Of a stretch of DNA of 24,476 bases, positions 15,523 to 24,207 are shown piece after piece. The number at the start of each line of letters is the position of its first letter. Position 1 is the first letter of the stretch. Source of the DNA: an uncultured Selenomonas sp. Lineage in GTDB: Bacteria > Bacillota > Negativicutes > Selenomonadales > Selenomonadaceae. The DNA lies in NCBI GenBank assembly GCA_947097535.1, contig CAMURM010000002.1, positions 1 through 24,476 of the forward strand. The letters are read 5' to 3'. The position numbers were made by a program, and so were the translations under genes. The notes below the pieces were generated by a model that did no database searches, was not told where the DNA came from, and saw only the letters and a list, made by a program, of their open reading frames with translations.

Positions 15523-16263
15523 TCACTCCCTGAGCACATAGGGCAGGAAATAGACGAGCTGCTTCTTCCACCAATCCCAGCCGTAATCGACGTCCGTTCC
15601 CCAAAAGTCGACCCAGGCATGAATCCCCTTGTCCTGCAGCACGCCGCGCAGAAGATCTGTCGTGCGGCGCGGCTCATCGAGTCCCTGCCCCTGCCCCGTA
15701 CAAAATACGAGCTTCCTCGTATTGTAAATCTCGACATAGGGGTGCTCGTTCGCCATGTTGGGCAGGAAATCGAGCGGCGAGTTGTTGTAAAGCTGCCAGT
15801 TCAGCCAACCGCCGAAAAACGTCTTGGCATCGTAGGAGCCGGCGAGAGAAACAAGACCCGAGAAGATTTCCGGGCGACGCAGGAAGAGGATCGCCGCATG
15901 GGTGCCGCCGAAGCCGCAGCCGACAGTAAGCGGCAGATGCGCGTCCCAATCGAGTGAGCGCATGAACGGCACGACTTCTTCCACGATATATTCATAGTAG
16001 GCTTCCTGACGATTGGCGCGCCACTCGCGGTCATCCGTGCTGAACCAAGTCTCGCCGTCGATCGTCTCGACCGTCACGAGCCGGATTCGCTGTCCTTCGA
16101 GCCAACGCGCTAGCGTATAGACGACACCGGCCTTCTCATACGCATCGGAGAGCATTTCCTGCGGCGGAAAAGCGAGCACAGGCGTGCCGCCCACCCCATA
16201 CGTCCGCACCGTCATCTCCCTCTGCAAGCGCTCGCTGTACCAGCGATCCACTCTCGTTTCCAT
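15523..16263 (-). CDS. Esterase-fold protein lacking the catalytic Ser and His
   Basis: 246-aa alpha/beta-hydrolase-fold protein of the putative-esterase group (PF00756/COG4947-like). The fold is supported by TPVLAFPPQEMLSDAYE, VETIDGETWFS, the block YYEYIVEEVVPFMRSL and FLRRPEIFSGLVSLAGSYD. The nucleophile elbow, expected as G-C-S-x-G-G, reads GCGFGGTHAA, so Ser is replaced by Gly. The end motif, expected around H-D-W-x-W-W, reads DVDYGWDWWKK, so the catalytic His is Tyr. Both changes were checked on the nucleotides. It is probably a non-catalytic binding or scaffold protein, although the gene is intact with GGGGGGAG before the ATG and a good promoter. It heads a unit with the serine acetyltransferase. 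Confidence 0.85.
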   Translation of the reverse strand: METRVDRWYSERLQREMTVRTYGVGGTPVLAFPPQEMLSDAYEKAGVVYTLARWLEGQRIRLVTVETIDGETWFSTDDREWRANRQEAYYEYIVEEVVPFMRSLDWDAHLPLTVGCGFGGTHAAILFLRRPEIFSGLVSLAGSYDAKTFFGGWLNWQLYNNSPLDFLPNMANEHPYVEIYNTRKLVFCTGQGQGLDEPRRTTDLLRGVLQDKGIHAWVDFWGTDVDYGWDWWKKQLVYFLPYVLRE

Positions 16264-16296
16264 AGACGCTCCCCCCTATTCTTTCCCTATGCCATA

Positions 16297-16325
16297 ACTA
16301 TACTATACAAATCCTGCCATGACAA
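16297..16325 (-). promoter_or_regulatory. Promoter of the esterase-like gene
   Basis: On minus: TTGTCA, 17-nt spacer, TATAGT, about 33 nt before the ATG at 16263. Its -35 touches the terminator of zorD. Confidence 0.75.
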
Positions 16326-16361
16326 GAAGAAACGGCTGCCGCATATTTTGCAGCAGCCGCT
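16324..16361 (-). terminator. Terminator of the Zorya operon
   Basis: On minus: stem CGGCTGC / GCAGCCG around an A-rich loop, followed by TTTCTTCTT. It lies 11 nt after the zorD stop and is interleaved with the next promoter. Confidence 0.8.
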
Positions 16362-16371
16362 TTCGAAGTCG

Positions 16372-19300
16372 TCAATATTGTTTCACCAACGGATATTCTG
16401 CCAACATGCCGGCAAGCGCTGCTCGCGTGACGAGTTTTACGCCGTTATCCTCTGCCAGTCTTTTTGCTCCCGCCGTGAAATCGCTGCCGTTCGTGACGAC
16501 GAGTGGCGTAAATTCTACGCCCGGATATTCTCGCTTATAGTGACTGACCGCAGCGACAATCTCTTGAATGCCGTTATTTCCTAACGGGCGCTGCGGGTCT
16601 TCTGCATGTTTGCATTGAATCAAAAGCCCTTGCTGCACTCCCGCCAAAAGCACAACGACATCGGCGCCGTAGTCATTCGTATCCGGCGTCTTTTGTGCAT
16701 GGTGCTGCGGCATCTCATCGTAGAGATCGGCAATGACGCGCTCGAAGATCTTGCCCTTCAGCGAATCTATATCTTCCACCGTCCAATGATAGCAGGATGC
16801 AGCAGAGACAGCGGCACCCATGATTTCATCGAAAAGCTGCAAGCCATCACGCGCACTGTCTTCTGTGGGGAACAGAACATTTTCACTAAGTTGGCGCTTG
16901 TAAGAGAGCAGCGCATCGAGCTTTTCATCAAAGCTGCCCCTTTTTCCAAGGTCCTTATGGCAAGCAAGCGGCAGGTAAACGTTGACCTCTTTTTTCTGCC
17001 CAATGCGATAGACGCGATCCGTCGCCTGATCCTCCTTCGCTGGATTCCAGCAGCGACTCAGATGGATGACGTTGTTCGCCGCTGTAATCGTAAAGCCTAC
17101 GCCCGCCGCTTCCGGCGAGAGGATCAGCACTTGGAATCCGGCTGCTGCACTGAACTGATCGACGATTTTTTGACGCGCCGCACCGTGGATACTGCCGTTC
17201 ACCGGAGGCAAGACCTGTATCTTGAATTTTTCTTGCAGCAAGTGCCGCAAAATGAGCTGCATCTTGCGGCTCACAAGAAATACCAGAACCTTTTCGCCGC
17301 GCTGACGCACCGCTTCGAGTATGGCAAACAGACGAATCAAACGCGCCGATTGACCGATGACATCATCGGGCGCCATCGCATAGAACGCCTTCGCCTGTTT
17401 GCTGCCCAGATCGGGGTGCAGCGATATATCGCGCAGCTTCGCAATCATCGTCAAAGGCTGAAGCAGTTTTTGGCGTCCGGCTTGGAGTACCGCCATGTAA
17501 CAACTTTTTTGATACGCGGGCATTTCTTCAGGGCAAGAAAATACATGCTTCTTCGGAATGCCGTCGAGTTTGTCCTTTTTCATGCGGCGCAAAAAGAGAG
17601 GCGCCAGACGTTCCTTGAGCCGCCGTCCCAAGTTCTCGATCGCCCCCCGATCTTCGCCGAGCTGCTTCAAAGGAGCAATATATTCGCCTTGGAAGCTCTT
17701 CAAATCACCGAGCTTCGCCGGCTGCACGAAGTCCATGATGCTCCAGAGGTCGATCCATGAGTTCTCCACCGGCGTACCCGTCAAACATACGGCGTACTCG
17801 TATTGCATCGCCTTGAGCGCTTTCGTGACACCCGTGAAGGGATTCTTGATTTTTTGCGCCTCGTCGATGACGATCATACCCCATGGGATTTCGGCAAAGG
17901 AGAATTGGTAGTCACGTAGCGTTTCATAGGTCGTTAAGCCGATGGCACCCTCCGGCAGACGAATCTCGAGCTTCTTCTTGCCGTTCGGCGTGAGATCTCC
18001 CGTTGCAAAATTTTGCAGACCTGCGCCGTGCAGCGAAATGATGTCGGAAAACACATCGTCGGCAACAAATTTTTGATATTCATTCTGCCAATTCTTCAGG
18101 AGAGCGATCGGTGCGACGATGAGGATCGGCTTTTCTTTCCATGCCGCATGACTGCTGTCCTTCTTCAGCCCGGCGATGAAGGCGAGACACTGCAAGGTTT
18201 TCCCCAGTCCCATGTCGTCAGCGAGCAGGAGTCCGCGATAGCCATGTGTCCACGCTTGAAAAAGCCACTCGACGCCGTCTTCTTGATAGGACAGAAGCCG
18301 AATGTTTTCCCGTAAGGCGCGAGGGTCTACACGGCCTTCACGTTTTTTCCGGTTGGGGTCATAGTCCACATTTTCAAAATTTGCCTTGATGTCGAGCGCC
18401 TGCAGGTGCTTTTTTTGCGGCGTTTCTGTTGCCGCCATGCGCGAGCTTTTCTCAACAGCAGCAACAGCGATCGCAGCATCCGGCGCAAGCCGAGGGTCGA
18501 CTTCCATATTTTCTGCAGAGGCATATAACTCGTGCAAGGAGGCTTCTGCCGACGCTTTTTCTTCTGCAAATGCGCGCGTCTTTGGCGCATCTGCTGCTTC
18601 ATCGTCTGCTGCTTCTCCTTCTCCTTGCAGCCAATCCGTCTTGCTCCCGCTGCCATAGTATATGGGACGCTGTATGTCAACGAGACCTTTCACGCGATCG
18701 GAGTACGCTGTGGCGCTTTTTTCCTCTACTGCAGCTTCTTCCGGGACTTCCTGCAGCGCGGGGGCATCTTCGAAGCTGTCTTCAGCAGGCAGCCAGCCAG
18801 CATCTTGACGCTCTAAGAGCGGTAGGTCATTTTCCATGATCTCCTGCGCTTCTTCTTCCGTAAACATTTCACCGAAGCAAAAGATCCGGTCGGGAAAAAG
18901 CTCCTTGGGCTGTTTTTTGAACCGCTCTTTTTCTTCGGGACGCAAAGGCTTCGTCTGTTGAATCTTTTGCAGACCGTCTTGGATCTCCGCAGAGCAGACG
19001 TAGTGTTTGTTCCGCTCCGCGCCCCGATAGATGCTGTGCACGCGGCGATTTCTTGCAAACACCTCTTGAAACTCCTCGACATCAACAGGCGCAAGGCGGC
19101 CACTGTCATCGGCTTCTAAGAGGATCGGCGCAATGCGGGCGCCGCCGTCCGCCTCTTCCTTGAAAGCGATGTCGAGCCGTGCCGGCACGATGATCTTATT
19201 GTTTTTCTCCGACAGATAGTCATGGAGTTTTGCCTTAGCAGCTTTCGCGTGCTTTTGCACCTGCGAGAGCTGTATGAGGTTGTAGTGCTGCAGCTCTTGA

Positions 19301-19725
19301 CGCGGCAGCGACGGTACGCGCTGATTGCTTTCCTGAGTCAGGCAGAGAATCTGATATTGGTCGAGACTCAAGCGGTAGACGGTTTCACTGTCAATATGAA
19401 GGAATGCGCCGCGAAAGCGGGGATTAATATAAACCGCGCCGTTGCTGCGCAGGACTTCGAGACTATAGTGGAGGTCGTTGTGTCCGAGATCGCCCTTCGC
19501 TTGTATGGAAAATGCGTAGGGATTGCGCTCGGGCAGCTGCAGAAGTTCTGCATCTTCGTCGGAAAGCAGCACGATGCTCTCATGCGGCAGCAGCACACCA
19601 TCGCCTTGTGTCCGCGCCTTTTCATCGAAGACAAGCATCTCCAGTCGATCCCAAAGGCACGCGTTTTCCCTGCTTCTCGCAGAAAAGAGCGCTCCTTCTT
19701 CTTCCTCGCGCCATAGCGCCTCCAT
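16372..19725 (-). CDS. zorD: ZorD: SNF2-family helicase with C-terminal Mrr-like nuclease domain
   Basis: Effector of type I Zorya defence, 1117 aa, cytosolic. An N-terminal domain (about 1-300) is followed by an acidic, Ala/Glu-rich linker (about 310-450). The SNF2 helicase then shows DDMGLGKT (about 503-510), IDEAQK (a DEAH-box variant), LTGTPVENSWIDLW, and DQATDRVYRIGQKKEVNVY. The last 135 residues form a PD-(D/E)xK nuclease of the Mrr type: GKIFERVIADLY, DYGADVVVL, LLIQCKH, then TPLVVTNGSDFT. Known for the family: ATP-dependent DNA degradation upon invasion. The start is placed at ATG 19725, 8 nt after GGGAG; a GTG three codons earlier overlaps that site. It is the last gene of the operon, 18 nt after zorC, and is followed by a terminator. 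Confidence 0.93.
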   Translation of the reverse strand: MEALWREEEEGALFSARSRENACLWDRLEMLVFDEKARTQGDGVLLPHESIVLLSDEDAELLQLPERNPYAFSIQAKGDLGHNDLHYSLEVLRSNGAVYINPRFRGAFLHIDSETVYRLSLDQYQILCLTQESNQRVPSLPRQELQHYNLIQLSQVQKHAKAAKAKLHDYLSEKNNKIIVPARLDIAFKEEADGGARIAPILLEADDSGRLAPVDVEEFQEVFARNRRVHSIYRGAERNKHYVCSAEIQDGLQKIQQTKPLRPEEKERFKKQPKELFPDRIFCFGEMFTEEEAQEIMENDLPLLERQDAGWLPAEDSFEDAPALQEVPEEAAVEEKSATAYSDRVKGLVDIQRPIYYGSGSKTDWLQGEGEAADDEAADAPKTRAFAEEKASAEASLHELYASAENMEVDPRLAPDAAIAVAAVEKSSRMAATETPQKKHLQALDIKANFENVDYDPNRKKREGRVDPRALRENIRLLSYQEDGVEWLFQAWTHGYRGLLLADDMGLGKTLQCLAFIAGLKKDSSHAAWKEKPILIVAPIALLKNWQNEYQKFVADDVFSDIISLHGAGLQNFATGDLTPNGKKKLEIRLPEGAIGLTTYETLRDYQFSFAEIPWGMIVIDEAQKIKNPFTGVTKALKAMQYEYAVCLTGTPVENSWIDLWSIMDFVQPAKLGDLKSFQGEYIAPLKQLGEDRGAIENLGRRLKERLAPLFLRRMKKDKLDGIPKKHVFSCPEEMPAYQKSCYMAVLQAGRQKLLQPLTMIAKLRDISLHPDLGSKQAKAFYAMAPDDVIGQSARLIRLFAILEAVRQRGEKVLVFLVSRKMQLILRHLLQEKFKIQVLPPVNGSIHGAARQKIVDQFSAAAGFQVLILSPEAAGVGFTITAANNVIHLSRCWNPAKEDQATDRVYRIGQKKEVNVYLPLACHKDLGKRGSFDEKLDALLSYKRQLSENVLFPTEDSARDGLQLFDEIMGAAVSAASCYHWTVEDIDSLKGKIFERVIADLYDEMPQHHAQKTPDTNDYGADVVVLLAGVQQGLLIQCKHAEDPQRPLGNNGIQEIVAAVSHYKREYPGVEFTPLVVTNGSDFTAGAKRLAEDNGVKLVTRAALAGMLAEYPLVKQY

Positions 19726-19743
19726 TCCGTCCACTCCCTTTCG

Positions 19744-21069
19744 TTACCCCAATGTACAATTTTCGTCAATCCAGCCCGCGACATTCTCTTGCCAGCGATT
19801 TTTTTCCTTACCCGCATGACGCCAGTATTCCAACGGATTCCAGGAGAAGACTTCCTCTCTCGTCAAACACGTTGTTTCATCAAAAATCTGCTGTGCATGT
19901 TCCTTCCCAAAAACACGAAGACTGCCTTTATGACTCCATTCAATGAAGATATAACGATCCAACTCAAAAGCGAATACGCTTTGATCCGAAAATCCGCCGC
20001 TGTATCTTCCGAAAGAAAGGGTTTCTTCCTGGGTCCGCAGCCTTCTTGCATAACGGATTGCATGGCTGCCGAAAAAAACCCGTGTGTTGCTGATATAAGG
20101 CAGATACTTCTGCCAAAAGGCTTTTCGATACGGCCATGCAGGATCGACTGCTGTTTTCTGAACGATTTCGAAAAAGAGGTTCATATCCCTTTCTGCAATC
20201 CACCGTAAAAAGATTCTTTTCGCAGTTTCGGAAACCGGCTGCCAGCTCACACGGTTGACTGTAAAGCGTGGATCGCCCCAAGAACGGTAAAAGTCGTCGA
20301 GCAATTCATTTTTCCACTTGCTTTTCAGCGTCGGCTCTGCTTCATCAACTTTTGGTATCAGGCAGCTTGCGGCTATCGGCAGAAGGCTGCTGTATGCGGG
20401 ATCTTTCTTGATTTCCCGGAAAAGTGCATATTGCTTTTCCAGCGAGAACAACGGATTCTCATAATATGTCTGCAGCACGCGCAGGAAAAAATTGCCGCCC
20501 TTGAGCGTCTGCGGCAGGGCAAAAGATGCCAGCCATGCGGCGACATTTTCTTTCGTGTAGAGCAACTCCGCCATGAGTTTCACGCTTTTGGCGCCGAAAA
20601 AGAGATCCGGCTGCTCTGCCGCATGGCAGAGGAACCGCTGGTGCGCGGGTGGGGGCGAACGTCGTAAGGCCGTGCGCAGGACTTTGGCAATCGCATGCGT
20701 TTTCTCGCTCGCGTCATAACGCCATACATAGGCGCAAAGCAGTCGATGACAATGCCTCGCCCGCTCTAGGTGCAGCAGCTTGATCGCCTTTTGCAAAAGC
20801 TCCATGCTGCAAGCGTCGTCATGCAAGATATAGGGGATGTTGCGTATTTCTTTATAAGTCAAAGGTTCGTCGCGCAAAAGCTTTGCTAAAATTTCCTGTA
20901 AATTTACCGTCGGATCTACATGAGACGCCATCCTGTCCAGCCATTTTTCTGCGCTTTTCAGCTGTGGCAGATGCCATGCCTTCACGGTAAACGGGCGCAA
21001 AGAAGTGCAGACATCGCGCCGCATCGTCGCGATGGCGCCTTTCAAATCCGGGCTCTTTTCGTCACTCAT
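19744..21069 (-). CDS. zorC: ZorC: EH-signature-domain protein of Zorya
   Basis: Cytosolic 441-aa protein in the place of zorC between zorB and zorD. It has no enzyme motif I can name. It is basic and helical, and near the C-terminus holds the EH-signature core: RYSGGFSDQSVFAFELDRYIFIEWSHKGSLRVF, with Glu377 and His380 as the namesake residues. Known for the family: needed for type I Zorya defence, thought to contact DNA or to link the ZorAB motor signal to ZorD. Its ATG overlaps the zorB stop by 8 bases with GAGGCAAG as ribosome binding site inside zorB. The assignment rests on the C-terminal motif plus position; the N-terminal two thirds are not diagnostic by eye. Confidence 0.87.
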   Translation of the reverse strand: MSDEKSPDLKGAIATMRRDVCTSLRPFTVKAWHLPQLKSAEKWLDRMASHVDPTVNLQEILAKLLRDEPLTYKEIRNIPYILHDDACSMELLQKAIKLLHLERARHCHRLLCAYVWRYDASEKTHAIAKVLRTALRRSPPPAHQRFLCHAAEQPDLFFGAKSVKLMAELLYTKENVAAWLASFALPQTLKGGNFFLRVLQTYYENPLFSLEKQYALFREIKKDPAYSSLLPIAASCLIPKVDEAEPTLKSKWKNELLDDFYRSWGDPRFTVNRVSWQPVSETAKRIFLRWIAERDMNLFFEIVQKTAVDPAWPYRKAFWQKYLPYISNTRVFFGSHAIRYARRLRTQEETLSFGRYSGGFSDQSVFAFELDRYIFIEWSHKGSLRVFGKEHAQQIFDETTCLTREEVFSWNPLEYWRHAGKEKNRWQENVAGWIDENCTLG

Positions 21070-21778
21070 CTTGCCTCATCTTTCCACGAATGAATTTGAC
21101 AATGCTCATTTCTTCCTCTCCCGGCGGCGTCATACTGAAGCGGATGTCGATGCGCCGGTTTGCCTTTCGTCCTTCGACTGTTCCGTTATCGGCGATCGGG
21201 CGTGTTTCGGCATAGCCGCTGCAGGAGAAAATCGGCTGCCCGCCCTTGTTCTTCAGCTGATTCAAGGCGGGCTGCACAGCGGTCATCAAGCGCCATGTAT
21301 TGATCGCCCGCTGGCTGGCAAGTTCCCAGTTAGACGGAAAGATACCGTTGTGGATCGGCGTGTTATCCGTATGCCCCTCGATGAAGATCGTTTCTACACT
21401 GCCCTCGTATTCTTCGGACTGCAGCGTTTTTTCCAAGATGGCGCTGAGCTTTTGCACGATCCTGCGCCCCTCCGGCTTCACATCGGCAAGACCGATGTCG
21501 AAGAGCGCACCTTCAGCGATACGCAAGATGCCGTGCCGCTCATCGATCTCCACCTTGATGCCGTCTTCCTGCAGCTCTTCATAGATTTCCCGCAAAAGTT
21601 CCGCACGCTTGGCATCGTTTTGGGTCAACTGCGCTGTCGCTTGGCTGAAGTTCAAGATGAAGTAGCAAATCGTCAAGATGAACACCGCCAACAGACCTGC
21701 CATGAGGTCACTGATGCTCAACGTAAAGCAGTCTTTGATTTCTTCCGCGTGTTCCGTCCGCCTGCTGCGCATCATCAT
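21062..21778 (-). CDS. zorB: ZorB: MotB/OmpA-like stator subunit
   Basis: 238-aa inner-membrane protein with a short cytoplasmic N-terminus, one helix (about 25-44, LMAGLLAVFILTICYFILNF) and a periplasmic OmpA-like peptidoglycan-binding domain (about 90-225). The ion-carrying Asp typical of MotB-type subunits sits just before the helix in SISDLMAG (Asp24). OmpA-family motifs are IEGHTDNTPI, NWELASQRA, GYAETRPI and GRKANRRIDIRF. With ZorA it should form an ion-driven motor anchored to the cell wall. The first of three consecutive ATGs (21778, 21775, 21772) overlaps the zorA stop, so synthesis is probably coupled. Confidence 0.94.
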   Translation of the reverse strand: MMMRSRRTEHAEEIKDCFTLSISDLMAGLLAVFILTICYFILNFSQATAQLTQNDAKRAELLREIYEELQEDGIKVEIDERHGILRIAEGALFDIGLADVKPEGRRIVQKLSAILEKTLQSEEYEGSVETIFIEGHTDNTPIHNGIFPSNWELASQRAINTWRLMTAVQPALNQLKNKGGQPIFSCSGYAETRPIADNGTVEGRKANRRIDIRFSMTPPGEEEMSIVKFIRGKMRQDE

Positions 21779-23991
21779 GTACCCCGTTTAGACGGCTCTT
21801 TGCCGGTGAAATTCTCCGCCATCTCGTTGAATTCCTCGACGACTCCCGCCAGCTTGCCGATGATCTCGCCTGTCTTCGCTGCAAAAGTGGAAAAATTCTC
21901 CTGCATTCCTTGACTCATCGTCTCATTGTATTCTGCCAGCCGCTCCGAAACGATCTGTGTGGATCGTTCAAGTTCACCGCTGACCTTATCAAATTGTGCC
22001 TTGTAATGCTCCCATGCCTTTGCCGTTCGCTCCTCCGCCGCTTGCAGATTCCTCGTCAAACATTGGAGATTCGTCTCGCTTTTCTCGCCATGCTCGATAA
22101 GATTCAGCAGCTGCTCGCCCATGGTGTCATGCAGCGCCTTGGCTTCGGTCGTCGTCTTATGCAAGACGTCTTGCAATTCCTTCGTCGCCGCTTCTACCGG
22201 CTTTGCCGCATTTTTGAACGTATTGCCAGAGTCATTCATTTTCTGAACGAGGATGCCTACCGTATTGCAGATTCCTTCGATGCGCGAACGGGCGCTTTCC
22301 ATACTTGCATTATGTGCCGCCAATGCCGTCTGCAAGGACGATACTGCCGCCTCCATCGCCTCTTTCGCCTGCGTGGCATAGGCCTGCATATTTGTCTGCG
22401 ATTCCGCACCTATCGCATTCATCTGCTTGATGATCGCGCCTGTTTGCATGGCAAGATTCACAAGGATGTCATCCACACGACTTTCCATGGTATCGGCAAC
22501 CTCTGTCTGCTTCTTCGACCACGCTGCCACAGTATCGGCAACCCGTGCCGTCATCGTGTCTGCGGCCGCCTGCTGCTTTCTCGCGGCTTCTTCTGCACTC
22601 GTCGTCAGTGCAGTGCTGAGCCCCTGCATGGTAGTGCGCGTCAGTTCCGTGGAGTCTCGGTTCATGTCCTGCAGCACCTTGAGCGTAGAAGCCATGCCTC
22701 CTTCCACCTGACTTAAAGCATTAGAAAACGCTTCCATCTGCTCACCCATGCGCGTGCCGACATCCTTGCTGACGGAGAGAGACGCCTCTTGCTGCTGCTG
22801 CAAGGATTCCTGCAAGCTGCTTTTCATCGCACTGCTGAAATCCGCCAATGCTTTATTCATCTTATGCGTCATCTGCTCTGTCAAATCTTTTGCACCGCTC
22901 AGATTCTGTTCCATGCCCTTTTGATTCTTTTGCAAAAAGTCAAATAATGCCTTCAGTTGTCCTTCTGTCTGCTCTTTGATGTCCTTCACCATCTGTGCAG
23001 TTTCTTGCTTCTGTTCCCGGAAGATCGCCGTCATATCTTGTGGCATATTGTTGATTTTCTCGATCGCCTTAAGTATGCTTTCGTTGTTTTGACGCGTCGT
23101 CTTCTGCGAATCGCCGAGCGCTTGAGCAATCGACGCAATGCCATTTTGATTCAGTCCCTCGATCGCGTTTCGGAGATTATCAAAAACGGGCGACAGTTTT
23201 TGATCGAGCGCGTCGCTGAGCTTCTGGCAAAGTGTATCAAACGCCGGTCCCATCTGGTTCTCAAAAAGTTTATTGAGTGCATCGGCTGTATCCTGACCGA
23301 TCTTTTGGAGCTGCGTAGTTTGCTTTCCGTCCTCCTCATAGCTTTTTGCCAACCATTGTTCTGTCGTGCGGCAAGGATACATTTTTTCTGCCGCTGCACC
23401 GAAATTTTCCACGGCTTTTTGCAGATTTTCAATAAACTTTTGGTGAACGAATCCATAAACGATTGCACAAAATATACCGAACAACGATGTGAGAAAGGCG
23501 ATGTAGATGCCGCTGAGAAGAGTGCCGATGCTCTCTTTGAGAAGCACAATATCAGAACTGGCAAAATCAACATCCCAAAGACCGAGCACCAGCCCTAAAA
23601 ACGTGCCGAAGATACCGATGCCGGTGAAGATACCGCCGAAATTCTGCCAGTACGAGAGATTCATGGCACGCGTGATGTCACCCAAGCGGAAGAAATCGCT
23701 TGCAGACATCGGCGAATACAGCGCATGGCGATCATTTTCCGTGAGCGGCGTCAAGGAAGCCGCAAAATTTTTCCAACTCTCCGCAAGGAATGAATTCTTC
23801 TTGAGATTTTTGTCTATATCCTCGAACCTTGCTGCATAATCGTCTTTCGGAATGCCCTGCAAGAAAGCTGTCGCATCGTTTATGCCTGCTGTCGCTTTTT
23901 TGAATTTAGAAAAGCATTGAAGCCATGCCCACCAGCACAAAGCCACATCGATCAAGAAGAACATACCTGCAACAAGCCAATTCGTCGACAT
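21775..23991 (-). CDS. zorA: ZorA: MotA/ExbB-like proton-channel subunit with long coiled-coil tail
   Basis: 738-aa inner-membrane protein, first gene of the operon. Hydrophobic helices are seen at about 4-24, 120-142 and 160-190, the middle one carrying the MotA/TolQ/ExbB pattern FTGIGIFGTFLGLVLGLW followed by LLSGIYIAFLTSLFGI. From about 210 to the end it is almost wholly helical and rich in Gln, Ala, Glu and Lys, consistent with the long intracellular tail known for ZorA. Such a tail can relay a signal from the envelope to ZorC/ZorD. GGGTGA lies 6 nt before the ATG and a promoter lies at 24080-24108. The C-terminus overlaps zorB (ATGA). Confidence 0.94.
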   Translation of the reverse strand: MSTNWLVAGMFFLIDVALCWWAWLQCFSKFKKATAGINDATAFLQGIPKDDYAARFEDIDKNLKKNSFLAESWKNFAASLTPLTENDRHALYSPMSASDFFRLGDITRAMNLSYWQNFGGIFTGIGIFGTFLGLVLGLWDVDFASSDIVLLKESIGTLLSGIYIAFLTSLFGIFCAIVYGFVHQKFIENLQKAVENFGAAAEKMYPCRTTEQWLAKSYEEDGKQTTQLQKIGQDTADALNKLFENQMGPAFDTLCQKLSDALDQKLSPVFDNLRNAIEGLNQNGIASIAQALGDSQKTTRQNNESILKAIEKINNMPQDMTAIFREQKQETAQMVKDIKEQTEGQLKALFDFLQKNQKGMEQNLSGAKDLTEQMTHKMNKALADFSSAMKSSLQESLQQQQEASLSVSKDVGTRMGEQMEAFSNALSQVEGGMASTLKVLQDMNRDSTELTRTTMQGLSTALTTSAEEAARKQQAAADTMTARVADTVAAWSKKQTEVADTMESRVDDILVNLAMQTGAIIKQMNAIGAESQTNMQAYATQAKEAMEAAVSSLQTALAAHNASMESARSRIEGICNTVGILVQKMNDSGNTFKNAAKPVEAATKELQDVLHKTTTEAKALHDTMGEQLLNLIEHGEKSETNLQCLTRNLQAAEERTAKAWEHYKAQFDKVSGELERSTQIVSERLAEYNETMSQGMQENFSTFAAKTGEIIGKLAGVVEEFNEMAENFTGKEPSKRGT

Positions 23992-24079
23992 AAAGAATCA
24001 CCCGTCCTCAATGTAAGGCAGCTCAAATACATGCAACATCCACCTTACGAACTCCGTTTTAGCAACGCTTTCCGTAATC

Positions 24080-24108
24080 ATTATACATTAAAATCTTATC
24101 ATTGCCTA
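24080..24108 (-). promoter_or_regulatory. Zorya operon promoter
   Basis: On minus: TAGGCA, 17-nt spacer, perfect TATAAT, about 85 nt upstream of zorA. The -35 is weak (four of six consensus bases), which fits a low basal level or an activator. Confidence 0.6.
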
Positions 24109-24135
24109 TATCTTTCCCGCCGTCGTATATACAAC

Positions 24136-24175
24136 AAAAAAGGACAAGCCGCCAAGATGCTTTGGGGGCTTGTCC
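24136..24175 (-). terminator. Terminator just upstream of the Zorya operon
   Basis: On minus: GGACAAGCC / GGCTTGTCC stem extended by an inner CCAA/TTGG, then TTTTTT. It stops transcription coming from the right and insulates the Zorya promoter. Confidence 0.9.
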
Positions 24176-24207
24176 GTGAGAGGAAAAGTTTGCTGTATAG
24201 GCGCTGA

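Noticed and set aside
15523..16263. Esterase-like gene as a fifth Zorya component
   Set aside because: It has its own promoter and is separated from zorD by a terminator; type I Zorya needs only the four genes present.
23998..24040. 13-codon upstream ORF (MLHVFELPYIEDG) before zorA
   Set aside because: It lacks a properly spaced ribosome binding site; too short to support.
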